The position numbers and the translations under genes were made by a program. From Paraburkholderia tagetis (GTDB lineage Bacteria > Pseudomonadota > Gammaproteobacteria > Burkholderiales > Burkholderiaceae), in NCBI RefSeq assembly GCF_022213065.1, contig NZ_JAKLJA010000003.1, positions 351,502 to 415,501 on the forward strand: a DNA stretch of 64,000 nt. Direction: 5' to 3'. Positions 19,995 to 30,252 of this stretch are shown here, piece after piece (positions within the stretch are counted from its first letter, which is position 1; each line of letters opens with the position of its first letter). The notes beneath the pieces are model-generated. The model did not search any database. It was not told the DNA's origin and saw only the letters and a program-made list of their open reading frames with translations.

Positions 19995-21833
19995 ATGAGA
20001 CATTTCCCGAAACTGCTTTCGTCGCAGATCGGCTTCGACGTTGCGCAGACGATGCTCGAAGGTTTCAACCATCACTACCGCAACTTCTGTGCGGCGGCCG
20101 CGCGCGCGCGCGAATGCTTCGAGGCGCGCGACTGGCGCAGTCTGCAGCAGCTCGCACGCGAGCGCATCGCCTCTTACGACGACCGTGTGCGCGAGTGCGT
20201 GGTGGCGCTCGAAGACGAGTACGACGCGGAAAGCATCGACGACGAAGTCTGGGAGCAGATCAAGCTGCACTACATCGGTCTGCTAACGACGCACCGGCAG
20301 CCCGAATGCGCGGAGACCTTTTTCAACTCGGTGTGCTGCAAGATCCTGCATCGCTCGTACTTCAACAACGACTTCATCTTCGTGCGGCCCGCGATCTCGA
20401 CCGAATACATCGAGAACGACGAGCCCGCGGCCAAGCCCACCTATCGCGCGTACTACCCGGGCAAGGACGGACTTGCCGCGACGCTCGCACGCATCGTCAC
20501 GAATTTTCAGCTCGAAACGCCGTTCGAGGACCTTGGGCGCGATGTGGATTGCGTGATGCGCGCGATGCTCGATACCTTTGGCGTGGTGGAGCCGAGGCCC
20601 AATTTTCAGATCCATACGCTCGCGTCGCTGTTCTTTCGCAACAAGTCGGCGTATATCGTCGGGCGCATCATCAACGGCGACCTGCTCGCGCCGTTCGTGG
20701 TGCCCATCCGTCACACCGACGACGGCAAGCTCGCGCTCGATACCGTGCTGCTGCGCACCGATCAACTGCTGATCCTGTTCAGCTTCTCGCACTCGTACTT
20801 TCTCGTGGACATGGAGGTGCCGTCCGCCTACGTCGAATTCCTGCGCACCATCATGCCGCGCAAGGCGAAAGGCGAGATCTACACGTCGCTCGGGCTGCAG
20901 AAGCAGGGCAAAAACCTTTTCTATCGCGACCTGCTGCACCACCTCTCGCATTCGAGCGATCAGTTCATCGCTGCGCCAGGCATTCGCGGCATGGTGATGA
21001 TCGTGTTCATGCTGCCTTCGTTTCCGTACGTGTTCAAGGTGATCAAGGATAGCTTTCCCGCGCCGAAGGAGACCACGCGCGAGCAGGTGGAGGAGAAGTA
21101 TCAGCTCGTGAAGCGCCACGACCGTCTCGGGCGGCTGGCCGATACGCTCGAATATTCGAGCGTCGCGCTGCCCATCGCGCGCCTGGACGAAGCGCTCGTG
21201 CGCGAACTCGAAACGCTGGCGCCTTCGATGATCGAGTACGAGGGCGACAATCTCGTGATTCGTCATCTCTACATCGAGCGCCGCATGGTCCCGCTCAATA
21301 TCTGGCTGCAAAACGGCAGCGACGAAGAGGTCGAGCACGGCATCCGCGAATACGGCAACGCGGTGAAGGATCTAATGCGTGCGAATATCTTTCCGGGCGA
21401 CATGCTCTACAAGAATTTCGGCGTGACGCGCCACGGCCGTGTGGTGTTCTACGACTACGACGAAATCGAATATCTGACCGAATGCAACGTGCGGGCAGTG
21501 CCCGAGCCCGTTCATGAGGAAGACGAATTATCCAGCGAGCCCTGGTACAGCGTGGGCCCGCGCGACATTTTTCCGGAGACGTTTCGCACGTTCCTGCTCG
21601 GCGACACGCGCGTGCGGCGCTATTTCCTCGAGCATCACGCCGACTTCTTCGATCCGGCGCTGTGGCAGGAGAACAAGGCGCGCCTGCTGGCGGGCGAGGT
21701 GCCGGACTGCTTCCCGTACGACGTTGAGGTGCGCTTTAGCGCGCGCTATCCCGAGTGCTTTGCGCCGCTCGATAAGGCTGATAAGGCTGATGAGGCCGAT
21801 GACACCGACGAGACCAACGTGCGCGCCGCCTGA
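19995..21833 (+). CDS. aceK: isocitrate dehydrogenase kinase/phosphatase
   Basis: Switches isocitrate dehydrogenase off and on by phosphorylation, thereby sending isocitrate to the glyoxylate bypass. 612 residues from ATG at 19995. N-terminal regulatory half and C-terminal kinase-like half; [23 protein letters not shown] holds the ATP-site Lys, and [23 protein letters not shown] is the catalytic and metal-binding region. Length fits the family (~580-610). The last ~20 residues are an acidic repeat ([14 protein letters not shown]) that looks like local triplet or nonamer expansion. aceA and aceB are not adjacent here. Confidence 0.96.
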   Translation: MRHFPKLLSSQIGFDVAQTMLEGFNHHYRNFCAAAARARECFEARDWRSLQQLARERIASYDDRVRECVVALEDEYDAESIDDEVWEQIKLHYIGLLTTHRQPECAETFFNSVCCKILHRSYFNNDFIFVRPAISTEYIENDEPAAKPTYRAYYPGKDGLAATLARIVTNFQLETPFEDLGRDVDCVMRAMLDTFGVVEPRPNFQIHTLASLFFRNKSAYIVGRIINGDLLAPFVVPIRHTDDGKLALDTVLLRTDQLLILFSFSHSYFLVDMEVPSAYVEFLRTIMPRKAKGEIYTSLGLQKQGKNLFYRDLLHHLSHSSDQFIAAPGIRGMVMIVFMLPSFPYVFKVIKDSFPAPKETTREQVEEKYQLVKRHDRLGRLADTLEYSSVALPIARLDEALVRELETLAPSMIEYEGDNLVIRHLYIERRMVPLNIWLQNGSDEEVEHGIREYGNAVKDLMRANIFPGDMLYKNFGVTRHGRVVFYDYDEIEYLTECNVRAVPEPVHEEDELSSEPWYSVGPRDIFPETFRTFLLGDTRVRRYFLEHHADFFDPALWQENKARLLAGEVPDCFPYDVEVRFSARYPECFAPLDKADKADEADDTDETNVRAA

Positions 21834-21891
21834 AAAAGCGCGGCGGATGACGAACAACGCATCATCGATTGACTGAAAAAGGAGAGTGGAC

Positions 21892-23085
21892 ATGAGTGAG
21901 ACGCAGAAGGATTCGATTGTGATCGTGGCGGCGACGCGCACGCCGATGGCTGGCTTTCAGGGCGATTTCGCGACACTCGCCGCGCCGCAACTGGGCGCAG
22001 CGGCGATTGCGGCAGCGGTCGAGCGCGCGGGCCTCAAGCCCGAGCAGATCGACGAAGTGGTGATGGGCTGCGTGCTGCCCGCCGGCCAGGGCCAGGCGCC
22101 CGCACGCCAGGCGGCGCTGGGTGCGGGCCTGCCGCTCGCGGCGGGCGCGACCACGGTGAACAAGATGTGCGGCTCGGGCATGCGCGCGGCGATGTTCGCA
22201 CACGACATGCTGCTCGCGGGCTCCGCCGAGGTGATCGTCGCGGGCGGCATGGAGAGCATGTCGAACGCGCCGTATCTGCTGCCGAAGGCACGCGCGGGCA
22301 TGCGCATGGGGCATGGCCAGGTGTTCGATCACATGTTCCTCGACGGCCTCGAAGATGCCTATGACAAGGGCCGCCTGATGGGCACGTTCGCCGAGGAGTG
22401 CGCGGGCGAATTCCACTTTTCGCGCGAGAGCCAGGACGCCTTTGCGATCGAGTCGCTCAAGCGCGCGAAGCGTGCCAACGAGGACGGCTCGTTCGCCTGG
22501 GAGATCGCGCCGGTCAAGGTGGCCTCGCGCGCGGGCGAGACCACGATCGAGCGCGACGAGCAGCCGTTCAAGGCCAACCTCGACAAGATTCCGACGCTCA
22601 AGCCCGCCTTCAGCAAGACGGGCACGGTGACGGCCGCGAACTCGTCGTCGATTTCGGACGGCGCGGCGGCACTCGTGATGATGCGCGAATCCACGGCGAA
22701 GCGCCTCGGCGTCAAGCCGCTCGCGCGCGTGAGCGGCCATTCGACTTTCGCGCAGCAGCCCGCGAAGTTCACGACCGCGCCCGTGGGCGCGATCGCCAGG
22801 CTCTTCGAGAAGACCGGCTGGAAGGCCGCCGACGTCGATCTCTACGAGATCAACGAGGCGTTTGCCGTGGTCACCATGGCGGCCATGAAGGAGCACGATC
22901 TGCCGCACGAGAAGGTCAACGTGAACGGCGGCGCGTGCGCGCTGGGACACCCGATCGGCGCATCGGGCGCGCGCATTCTCGTCACGCTGATCGGCGCGCT
23001 GCGCGCACGCGGCCTGAAGCGTGGCGTGGCGACCCTGTGCATCGGCGGCGGCGAGGCGACCGCAATGGGCGTCGAACTCATGTAG
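21892..23085 (+). CDS. acetyl-CoA C-acetyltransferase (thiolase II)
   Basis: Condenses or cleaves acetoacetyl-CoA-type substrates; cytosolic, 397 residues from ATG at 21892 with AAGGAG upstream. The nucleophile Cys lies in VNKMCGSGMRAA, GGMESMSNAPYLL is the next block, the His lies in NEAFAVV, and the C-terminal acid-base Cys lies in NVNGGACALGHPIGASG. Could function in butanoate/PHB metabolism, leucine or ketone-body breakdown (atoB/phaA/bktB type); sequence alone does not separate these. It lies 58 bases after aceK and may be co-transcribed with it. Confidence 0.94.
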   Translation: MSETQKDSIVIVAATRTPMAGFQGDFATLAAPQLGAAAIAAAVERAGLKPEQIDEVVMGCVLPAGQGQAPARQAALGAGLPLAAGATTVNKMCGSGMRAAMFAHDMLLAGSAEVIVAGGMESMSNAPYLLPKARAGMRMGHGQVFDHMFLDGLEDAYDKGRLMGTFAEECAGEFHFSRESQDAFAIESLKRAKRANEDGSFAWEIAPVKVASRAGETTIERDEQPFKANLDKIPTLKPAFSKTGTVTAANSSSISDGAAALVMMRESTAKRLGVKPLARVSGHSTFAQQPAKFTTAPVGAIARLFEKTGWKAADVDLYEINEAFAVVTMAAMKEHDLPHEKVNVNGGACALGHPIGASGARILVTLIGALRARGLKRGVATLCIGGGEATAMGVELM

Positions 23086-23177
23086 GCTTGCGATTGACGG
23101 GCGCCGCAGGGAGGCGGCGCCTCGCAATGCAGGCACGCGGCGCTGCAACAAACCGCGGCACTACGAAAGGTGGCGAC

Positions 23178-23855
23178 ATGAAAACAGCGTTGATCGTGGG
23201 CGCGTCGCGGGGCCTCGGCCTCGAGTTCGCGCGTCAGTATGCGAAGGCCGGCTGGCGCGTGCTGGCCACGGCGCGCTCCGATGAGGCGCGCGCGGCGCTG
23301 AACGCGCTCGGCGCCCAGACATTTGCGCTCGACATCGCGCGGCCCGACGATATCGCCGCGCTCGGCTGGAAGCTCGACGGCGAGCGGCTCGACGTGGCGC
23401 TCATCGTGTCGGGCGTCTACGGCCCGCGCACCGAGGGCGTCGAAACCATCACCGCCGAAGACTTCGAGTACGTCATGAACACCAACGTGCGTGGCCCGAT
23501 GCAGCTCATTCCGATCCTGCTGCCGCTCGTCGACGCGGCGTGCGGCGTGCTCGGCGTGCTGTCGAGCCGCATGGGCAGCATCACGCAGACGACCGGCACG
23601 ACGGGCTGGCTCTATCGCGCGAGCAAGGCGGCGGTGAACGACGTCATCAAGATCACCTCGATGCAGACGCGCCGCGCGACCTGCGTCGCGCTTCATCCGG
23701 GCTGGGTGCGCACCGACATGGGCGGCTCGCACGCGGCCATCGACGTGGCGGCGAGCGTCGCCGGCATGCGCGAGGTGGTGGCCGAAGCGGCCGCTGCGCG
23801 CGAGGTCTTTAACGGGCGCTTTTTCCAGTACGACGGCACCGAACTCGACTGGTGA
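23178..23855 (+). CDS. short-chain dehydrogenase/reductase
   Basis: 225 residues. Rossmann motif IVGASRGLGLEFA near the N-terminus, a D-x-A-R block at LDIARPDDIAA, the Ser of SSRMGSI, and the catalytic YRASK. NTNVRG replaces the classical NNAG, as in C-factor-like SDRs. NAD(P)-dependent oxidoreductase of unknown substrate; cytosolic. Start ATG at 23178 with AAGGTGG upstream, 92 bases after the thiolase. Confidence 0.88.
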   Translation: MKTALIVGASRGLGLEFARQYAKAGWRVLATARSDEARAALNALGAQTFALDIARPDDIAALGWKLDGERLDVALIVSGVYGPRTEGVETITAEDFEYVMNTNVRGPMQLIPILLPLVDAACGVLGVLSSRMGSITQTTGTTGWLYRASKAAVNDVIKITSMQTRRATCVALHPGWVRTDMGGSHAAIDVAASVAGMREVVAEAAAAREVFNGRFFQYDGTELDW

Positions 23856-23920
23856 GCGCTGCGGGATAATCATGCGCCGTTTGAAGGCACACGAAAGCTC
23901 CGGAGAAGGATCGATATTCA

Positions 23921-24373
23921 ATGACTGCCGAATCCACGCGCCTCGAGCGCCCGCTCGAATGCCCTTGTGGCGGCGCCGCGCCCAATCTGAAATCGGGCGC
24001 AAAACCCCCGCGCTTCGCCGACTGCTGCGGCCACTTTATCGACGGCGGCGCGCTGCCCGCCACGGCGCTCGAGCTGATGCGCTCACGCTATACGGCCTAC
24101 GTGCTCGGGGAAGCCGACTACCTGCGTGCGACCTGGGCCGCCGAGACCTGTCCCGCCGATCTCGACATCGACCCGGATGCGCCCAGCGCGCCGCGCTGGC
24201 TCGGGCTCGCCGTCAAGCGCCACGAGCCCGTCGACGAGACGCATGCGCGCGTCGAATTCGTCGCGCGTCACAAGAGCGGCGGGCGCGCCTTTCGCCTCCA
24301 CGAACTGAGTCGCTTCACACGCGGCGACGACGGCCGCTGGCGCTACGTCGACGGTGACATCCTCGAAGGTTGA
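23921..24373 (+). CDS. YchJ-like protein (UPF0225 family)
   Basis: 150 residues. N-terminal cysteine pair LECPCGGAAP and FADCCGHFIDGG form the SEC-C-like zinc site of YchJ proteins; the rest (LMRSRYTAYVLGEADYLRATW, then VEFVARHKSGGRAFRLHE) is an NTF2-like fold. Its role is unknown. Start ATG at 23921, with GGAGAAGGA 12-20 bases upstream. Ends the run that begins with merR-aceK. Confidence 0.88.
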   Translation: MTAESTRLERPLECPCGGAAPNLKSGAKPPRFADCCGHFIDGGALPATALELMRSRYTAYVLGEADYLRATWAAETCPADLDIDPDAPSAPRWLGLAVKRHEPVDETHARVEFVARHKSGGRAFRLHELSRFTRGDDGRWRYVDGDILEG

Positions 24374-24451
24374 GGAGGCGTTTAGTGTCGACTACGCGCC
24401 GCTGCTGTAACGTCTGAAACAACGCCTTTGCAAACAAGCGCTTAATGCAAA

Positions 24452-24506
24452 AAAACGGGGTCGTTAGCGTCGCGCGACACGCAACGCCCCGAATTAATTT
24501 TTTGCT
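24452..24506 (+). terminator. imperfect terminator-like hairpin after ychJ
   Basis: A-run, then CGGGG-t-CGTT... pairing imperfectly with ...AACG-CCCCG (24456-24491), followed by AATTAATTTTTT. A plausible but weak intrinsic terminator. It lies in the 563-base gap 24374-24936, which otherwise holds a near-palindrome (24611-24632), a short tandem repeat (24863-24886) and no gene. Confidence 0.5.
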
Positions 24507-24610
24507 TCGCTAACTGCGACTGCCACGAAATCCCGCTATGCGCCGTGCGTCAAGGTATACGCGCGGCCGCCGCTTCGTTGGCATGCCTTATGCCGGGTTA
24601 CCCCTGAATT

Positions 24611-24632
24611 GCACAACAATTAATTGTCGTGC
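24611..24632. promoter_or_regulatory. near-perfect 22-base palindrome
   Basis: GCACAACAATT followed directly by AATTGTCGTGC: 10 of 11 positions pair. A candidate operator about 305 bases before the secreted hydrolase; no regulator can be assigned. Confidence 0.45.
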
Positions 24633-24862
24633 GAGGATGCAATCACGGTGCTCGCCGTCCCATGTAAACAAATGTTGAAAAACGTTTTTTCGTGGCGATT
24701 CAACGACGAGCGCTGGCGGCGGATCTGAAAAATTGCAGGTCGGCGCCGCGAGGTGTTCCGATCCGTGTTCTCCCCCGCAGCAACGGGTACAGCTACGCCA
24801 GGCTTCGCGGCCAGGCGCGCCGTGTGCTGTTGTGCCCGCAAGGGGCAGGGACGTTCACGTAG

Positions 24863-24886
24863 TGCTCGTGCAGTTGCTCGTGCAGT
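24863..24886 (+). repeat. tandem 12-base repeat, two copies
   Basis: TGCTCGTGCAGT twice in direct succession, 50 bases before the hydrolase start. Likely slippage product in its leader. Confidence 0.7.
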
Positions 24887-24936
24887 TGCTTGGGTAGGCA
24901 GATTTACAGCAGGATTTTCGCAGGCGGGTGTTGCGT

Positions 24937-26346
24937 ATGGCGTTCAGGAAGCTTCTTACCGGATTGGCGGTGGCCGGCACGGCGTGTGTGCTGTCGGTCG
25001 CCCACGCAGCAACGCTTCCCGATCCGGCAGCAGCGGCCAACGCCCAGGTTTCCGCATCGTCGCTCGCCGCCACGCATTCGAACGCGCATCGCGACGCTTC
25101 GCAAGGCGTGACCGCGCCGTTCGCAAGCGGCCCCCTCGGCAGCGCAAACGTGCCGCGCATCGCGCTCGGCGATGGGTATTTGCCCGTCGTGCGCGCCGAC
25201 ATGAACGCGCAGATCATCCAGATTCCCGTGGCCGGCGATCCGAGCGTCACGCTCGAAACCACGGTCTACCGCCCGGACGGCCCAGGCCCGTTCCCGATGG
25301 TGGTGTTCAACCACGGCAAGATTCAGGGCGACCCCCGCATGCAGTCGCGCAGCGACCCGATGTCGTTCGCGCGCGAGTTTGTGCGCCGCGGCTATGTGGT
25401 CGTCGCGCCGAACCGCCGCGGCTTCGCGGGCTCGGGCGGCAGCTATCAGCAGGACGGCTGCGATGTGGCGAGCAACGGTCTTGGCCAGGCTGCCGACATC
25501 GCCACGGCGGTCGACTACATGGCGAAGCAGCCGTATGTGGACGCGAGCCATATCGTCGTCGCCGGCACCTCGCACGGCGGCCTCGCGACCATGGCCTACG
25601 GCACCGAAGCGGCGCACGGCGTGCGCGCGCTCATCAACTTCTCGGGCGGTCTGCGCCAGGACGCCTGCACGGGCTGGCAGAACAACCTGACCGAGGCATT
25701 CGGCGATTACGGCGCGAAGGCTCGCGTGGCCTCGCTCTGGCTCTACGGCGACAACGATTCGGTGTGGACGCCCGATCTCGTCGCGCGGATGTTCGCGGCG
25801 TTCCATACCGCGCAACTGGGCGAGGCGCAGCCGGGCGCGCTCGCGAAGCTCATCGATTTCGGTTCGTACAAGAACGACGCGCACCGCCTCGTGGGCGACC
25901 GCGACGGCGTGCAGGTCTGGTGGCCCAAGGTCGAGGCGTTCCTCGCGAGCCAGGGCATGCCCACGGCCGTGGGATACCGCGTGGCGACGCAGGCCGCACC
26001 GCACGCGAGCGGCTACGCGTCGATCGATTCGGTGGGCGCGGTGCCGTTCCTCGACCAGTCGGGCCGTGACGGCTATCGCAACTTCCTCAAGCAGTATCCG
26101 AGCCGCGCCTTTGCGGTGTCCGATTCGGGCGCCTGGTCGTGGGCCGAAGGCGGCGACAACCCGATGGCCGTCGCCATCGCGAACTGCCAGAAGCACAGCT
26201 CGGATCCGTGCCGACTCTACGCGGTGAATAGCAACGTGGTGTGGTCGAACAACACCGCCACGGCACAGAACGACAATGCCGACGACGGCCATACCGTTGC
26301 CGCCGCCGACGATACGGATACCGCGCACTCGCTGGCGAGTCGTTAA
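24937..26346 (+). CDS. secreted alpha/beta hydrolase (dienelactone hydrolase-like)
   Basis: 469 residues from ATG at 24937 (MAFRKLLTGLAVAGTA; GTG at 24928 is the alternative). Sec signal peptide ends near VAHA/ATLP at residue ~24, so the enzyme is periplasmic or exported. Core at ~95-340: HGKIQGDPR oxyanion region, nucleophile elbow AGTSHGGLA, acid in YGDNDSVWTP, and His in YKNDAHRLVG. After the hydrolase a ~100-residue C-terminal module follows (AFAVSDSGAWSWAEGGDNP, then two Cys around ANCQKHSSDPC and LYAVN), reminiscent of DUF4189-type add-ons; its tail is Asp/Thr-rich. Substrate unknown. Stands alone between two terminators. Confidence 0.85.
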   Translation: MAFRKLLTGLAVAGTACVLSVAHAATLPDPAAAANAQVSASSLAATHSNAHRDASQGVTAPFASGPLGSANVPRIALGDGYLPVVRADMNAQIIQIPVAGDPSVTLETTVYRPDGPGPFPMVVFNHGKIQGDPRMQSRSDPMSFAREFVRRGYVVVAPNRRGFAGSGGSYQQDGCDVASNGLGQAADIATAVDYMAKQPYVDASHIVVAGTSHGGLATMAYGTEAAHGVRALINFSGGLRQDACTGWQNNLTEAFGDYGAKARVASLWLYGDNDSVWTPDLVARMFAAFHTAQLGEAQPGALAKLIDFGSYKNDAHRLVGDRDGVQVWWPKVEAFLASQGMPTAVGYRVATQAAPHASGYASIDSVGAVPFLDQSGRDGYRNFLKQYPSRAFAVSDSGAWSWAEGGDNPMAVAIANCQKHSSDPCRLYAVNSNVVWSNNTATAQNDNADDGHTVAAADDTDTAHSLASR

Positions 26347-26357
26347 GCCGCGCACCC

Positions 26358-26394
26358 GAAACCGCCGGCGCGTGTGAGCGCAACGGCGGTTTTC
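26358..26394 (+). terminator. terminator-like hairpin after the hydrolase
   Basis: GAAACCGCCG and CGGCGGTTTTC pair around a 16-base loop, followed by TTTTC. Plausible intrinsic terminator. The remaining gap to bioA (about 500 bases) has only the palindrome at 26793-26815. Confidence 0.65.
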
Positions 26395-26792
26395 GCATCT
26401 ACACCACGCAGAAAGACGCGCGCTCACTCGCGCAGCCATTCCCCCATCGTTTTTCCGTCGCCATTGCGCTTTTGCGTTCGCGCTTGAGTCCACGCGCGGT
26501 GCGTCCGCTCATCGGCTTCATTCGCGTGACCAGCGCGAAGCATTCGTTTCGTGCCAAGGATCGACGTCAGCCTCTACTTCGATGCCTCCCCAAAAATTCG
26601 CTGGGCGCGATATCGGGGCAGGCCTTTTCGGCGTGCGCGCCCGCAGATTTTTTGCATAAGCGCGCTTCACTTTGCCGTCGTTATCTACGGGCATTTCGGG
26701 TCTTCACAAAGGAACTGGGCCTAGCTGTTTCGAACCGCGTCGAACCTCGCATGGGCGGGCCTTCCGTGGCCGTTTTCGGGGTAGTGCATTGC

Positions 26793-26815
26793 GAGATTGA
26801 ACGCGTTAATCTCGG
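26793..26815. promoter_or_regulatory. candidate biotin-operon operator
   Basis: CGAGATT-GAACGCGTT-AATCTCG: perfect 7-base arms around a 9-base centre that itself contains the palindrome AACGCGTT. It lies about 80 bases before bioA. It does not match the classical BirA or BioR sites, so the factor is unknown. Confidence 0.5.
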
Positions 26816-26895
26816 ACCCGCTGCTTGGCTGGACGCAAGCCGAACACAAACCGGACGCAAGCAGCACACCAGCAGGACAGAATCGGGAGCCGTAT

Positions 26896-28251
26896 TTGAA
26901 GTCGCATGCCAACCTCGCCAACGAAGCCTGGATCGCGCGCAGCCTGCGCGCCGTCTGGCATCCTTGCACCCAGATGAAGCACCACGAGCGCTTGCCGCTC
27001 GTCGCCGTCGCGCGCGGCGAAGGGCCGTGGCTTTACGACCACGAGGGCCGGCGCTATCTCGACGCCATTAGCTCGTGGTGGGTCAATCTGTTCGGCCACG
27101 CCAATCCTTCGATCAATGCCGCGCTCAAGGCGCAGCTCGACACGCTCGAACACGTGATGCTTGCGGGCTGCACGCACGAGCCCGCCGTCGAACTCGCCGA
27201 GCGCTTGAGCGCACTCACCGGCGGCACGCTCGGCCATGCGTTTTTTGCTTCCGATGGCGCGTCGGCGGTCGAGATCGCGCTGAAGATGAGCTTTCACGCG
27301 TGGCGCAATCAGGGCGCTCCGACCAAACGCGAATTCGTGTGCCTCGCCAACAGCTATCACGGCGAGACCATCGGTGCGCTCGGCGTGACAGACGTGAAGC
27401 TCTTCAGGGATGCTTACGATCCGCTTTTGACTCACGCACACGTGGTTGCCTCGCCCGATGCGCGCGCGGCGCGTGAAGGCGAGAGTGCCGCCGATGTGGC
27501 GCGCCGCGCGCTCGCCGATGTCGAGCGTGTGTTCGCCGAACGCGACGGCCGCATCGCGGCACTGATCGTCGAGCCGCTCGTGCAGTGTGCAGCGGGCATG
27601 GCGATGCACGATCCCGCGTATCTCCAGGGCCTGCGCGCGCTGTGCGACCGCTATCGCGTGCATCTGATCGCAGACGAGATCGCCGTCGGCTGCGGCCGCA
27701 CCGGCACCTTCTTCGCGTGCGAGCAGGCCGGCATCTGGCCCGATCTGCTCACGCTCTCGAAGGGCATCAGCGGCGGCTACCTGCCGCTTTCGATCGTGCT
27801 TTCGCGCGACGAAATCTACGCGGCCTTCTACGACGACGACACCGCGCGCGGCTTCCTGCATTCGCACTCGTACACGGGCAATCCGCTCGCCTGCCGCGCG
27901 GCGCTCGCGACGCTCGACCTTTTCGTGCGCGACAACGTGCTCGCCGCGAACGCACAAAAATCGCAGCAACTGCGCGAGGCCTTCAGGCCGCTCGAACAAC
28001 ATCCGCTCGTGCGCAACCTGCGCCAGTGCGGCACGATCCTCGCGTTCGACGTGGCGATCGAAGACGCCGGGCGTGCAGGCACGTTCTCGCGCCGCTTCTT
28101 TGAAAACGCGCTTCAGCGCGAGTTGTTGCTGCGCCCGATCGGCACGACGGTCTACGTGATGCCGCCGTACATTCTCGAGCGCGAGACGCAGGCACACCTG
28201 GCCGAGCGCACGCGCGAGACATTCGACGCGACCGTCGCGGAGGACCTCTGA
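26896..28251 (+). CDS. bioA: adenosylmethionine-8-amino-7-oxononanoate aminotransferase
   Basis: PLP enzyme forming 7,8-diaminopelargonate from KAPA, with SAM as amino donor. Motifs: [10 protein letters not shown], the substrate-site [50 protein letters not shown] and the PLP Lys in [14 protein letters not shown]. No ATG lies in frame before MKHHERL, which is already within the domain. A TTG at 26896 with GGGAG upstream gives 451 residues, the usual length, and is chosen; a farther TTG at 26797 is less likely. First gene of bioA-bioF-bioD-bioB; its stop overlaps the bioF start by one base. Confidence 0.93.
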   Translation: MKSHANLANEAWIARSLRAVWHPCTQMKHHERLPLVAVARGEGPWLYDHEGRRYLDAISSWWVNLFGHANPSINAALKAQLDTLEHVMLAGCTHEPAVELAERLSALTGGTLGHAFFASDGASAVEIALKMSFHAWRNQGAPTKREFVCLANSYHGETIGALGVTDVKLFRDAYDPLLTHAHVVASPDARAAREGESAADVARRALADVERVFAERDGRIAALIVEPLVQCAAGMAMHDPAYLQGLRALCDRYRVHLIADEIAVGCGRTGTFFACEQAGIWPDLLTLSKGISGGYLPLSIVLSRDEIYAAFYDDDTARGFLHSHSYTGNPLACRAALATLDLFVRDNVLAANAQKSQQLREAFRPLEQHPLVRNLRQCGTILAFDVAIEDAGRAGTFSRRFFENALQRELLLRPIGTTVYVMPPYILERETQAHLAERTRETFDATVAEDL

Positions 28252-29471
28252 TGCACCTGCTCAATACGCTCGAACAAGGCCTGCGCGAACTCGATGCGCA
28301 AGGCCTGCGCCGCCGCCGTCGCACCATCGATTCGCCGTGCAGCGCGCATATGGTCGTCGACGGCCGCGAAAGCATTGGTTTCGCGAGCAACGATTACCTC
28401 GGACTCGCCGCGCATCCGCAACTCGTCGCGGCGCTGGCCGAAGGCGCGCAGCGCTACGGTGCGGGCAGCGGCGGCTCGCATCTGCTGGGCGGCCACTCGC
28501 GCGCGCACGCACAGCTCGAAGACGATCTCGCCGCGTTCGCGGGCGGTTTCGTGGATGCACCGCGCGCGCTCTACTTCAGCACCGGCTACATGGCGAATCT
28601 CGCCGTGCTCACCGCGCTCGCGGGCCGCGACGCGACGATCTTTTCGGATGCGCTCAACCACGCCTCGCTAATCGACGGCGCGCGGCTCTCGCGTGCCGAT
28701 ATCCAGATCTATCCGCACGCGGATATGAACGCGTTGAGCGCGATGCTCGAAGCGTCGCAGGCACGCGCGAAAGTGATCGTGAGCGACACGGTGTTCAGCA
28801 TGGATGGCGATGTCGCGCCGCTCGCGCGTCTCGTTGAGCTTGCCGAAAAGCATGGCGCATGGCTCGTGGTCGACGATGCACATGGCCTCGGCGTGCTCGG
28901 CCCGCAAGGGCGCGGCGCACTGGCCGAAGCCGCGCTGCGCTCGCCGCACCTCGTGCTGGTCGGCACGCTCGGCAAGGCGGCGGGCGTCTCGGGCGCATTC
29001 ATCTGCGCACACGACACCGTGATCGAATGGCACGTGCAGCGCGCACGGCCGTACATCTTCACGACGGCTTCGTCGCCGGCGGTCGCGCACGCGGTATCCG
29101 CGAGCCTGCGCGTGATCGCGGGCGAGGAGGGCGACGCGCGGCGCGCACATCTGAACCATCTGATCGGGCGCACGCGCTCGATGCTCAAGGAAACCTGCTG
29201 GCAGCCCGTCGACTCGCACACGGCCGTACAGCCGCTCGTGATCGGCTCCAACGAAGCCACGCTCGCGCTGCAGGCCGCGCTCGAACGCGATGGCCTGTGG
29301 GTGCCGGCGATTCGTCCGCCGACCGTGCCCGCGGGCACCTCGCGCCTGCGTATTTCGCTCTCGGCTGCGCATTCGGACGCCGACCTCGATCGACTGAACA
29401 CGGCGCTGCAATGCGCGAGCGTTGAAGAGCAAAAGCAAGCGCAAAAGCCGGTGCCGGAGCGCGCACGATGA
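28251..29471 (+). CDS. bioF: 8-amino-7-oxononanoate synthase
   Basis: PLP enzyme condensing pimeloyl-thioester and alanine to KAPA. 406 residues: [53 protein letters not shown] and PLP Lys in [14 protein letters not shown]. Start overlaps the bioA stop (TGATG), with GGAGG in the bioA end as ribosome site. The 3' end overlaps bioD by four bases. The C-terminus has a short Gln/Lys-rich tail ([10 protein letters not shown]). Confidence 0.95.
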   Translation: MHLLNTLEQGLRELDAQGLRRRRRTIDSPCSAHMVVDGRESIGFASNDYLGLAAHPQLVAALAEGAQRYGAGSGGSHLLGGHSRAHAQLEDDLAAFAGGFVDAPRALYFSTGYMANLAVLTALAGRDATIFSDALNHASLIDGARLSRADIQIYPHADMNALSAMLEASQARAKVIVSDTVFSMDGDVAPLARLVELAEKHGAWLVVDDAHGLGVLGPQGRGALAEAALRSPHLVLVGTLGKAAGVSGAFICAHDTVIEWHVQRARPYIFTTASSPAVAHAVSASLRVIAGEEGDARRAHLNHLIGRTRSMLKETCWQPVDSHTAVQPLVIGSNEATLALQAALERDGLWVPAIRPPTVPAGTSRLRISLSAAHSDADLDRLNTALQCASVEEQKQAQKPVPERAR

Positions 29472-30202
29472 GTACGACGAAGCTTTCGCTCTTCGTCACG
29501 GGCACCGATACCGAAATCGGCAAGACCTTCGTGAGCGCGGCGCTGTTGCGCGGCCTCGCGCACGCGGGCCTGCGCGCGGCGGCGATGAAGCCCATCGCCG
29601 CCGGCGCCTACGAGCGCGATGGCGTGTGGCATAACGAAGACGCCGATCAGCTCGATGCCGCCGCGAGCGTGCTGCTGCCGCCCGAGATGCGCACGCCGTT
29701 CCTGCTCAAGGAGCCGGCTGCGCCGCACATTGCCGCCGCGCTCGAAGGCGTGACGCTCGACGTGGCGCGCATCGTCCAGTGCCACGGTCAGGCGTGCGAG
29801 CGCGCGGACGCCGTGGTGGTCGAAGGCGTGGGCGGCTTTCGCGTGCCGCTCACGGCGACGCAAGACACCGCGGATCTCGCCGTTGCGCTGAACCTGCCGG
29901 TGGTGCTCGTCGTGGGCATGCGGCTGGGCTGCATCAGCCATGCGCTGCTCACCGCCGAGGCCATCGCCGCGCGGGGCCTCACGATCGCCGGCTGGGTCGC
30001 GAACCGCGTCGACCCGGCCATGACCTTTCCCGAAGAAAACATCGACGCGTTGCGCGAGCGTCTCGCCGCGCAGTTCGGCGCGCCGCTCATCGGCGTCGTG
30101 CCGCATATGCCCGGCGCGCGCGCCGATGCAGCGGCCGAACACCTGAATATCGACGCACTGCTCGCACGGCTTGGCGCTATCGCGCCTGCACCGTTGTGCT
30201 GA
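29468..30202 (+). CDS. bioD: dethiobiotin synthase
   Basis: ATP-dependent ring closure of diaminopelargonate with CO2 to dethiobiotin. 244 residues; Walker-A-like [19 protein letters not shown] at the N-terminus, the substrate Lys in [23 protein letters not shown], and [20 protein letters not shown]. Starts in the ATGA overlap with bioF. Confidence 0.95.
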   Translation: MSTTKLSLFVTGTDTEIGKTFVSAALLRGLAHAGLRAAAMKPIAAGAYERDGVWHNEDADQLDAAASVLLPPEMRTPFLLKEPAAPHIAAALEGVTLDVARIVQCHGQACERADAVVVEGVGGFRVPLTATQDTADLAVALNLPVVLVVGMRLGCISHALLTAEAIAARGLTIAGWVANRVDPAMTFPEENIDALRERLAAQFGAPLIGVVPHMPGARADAAAEHLNIDALLARLGAIAPAPLC

Positions 30203-30252
30203 GCACGCGCATTCCAACTTACATTGTCCCCGTCAAGAAGGACCCCGACACC

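Noticed and set aside
24753..26069. 438-codon plus frame overlapping the secreted hydrolase
   Set aside because: Arg/Gly/His-rich shadow; the alternative frame has a signal peptide and catalytic triad.
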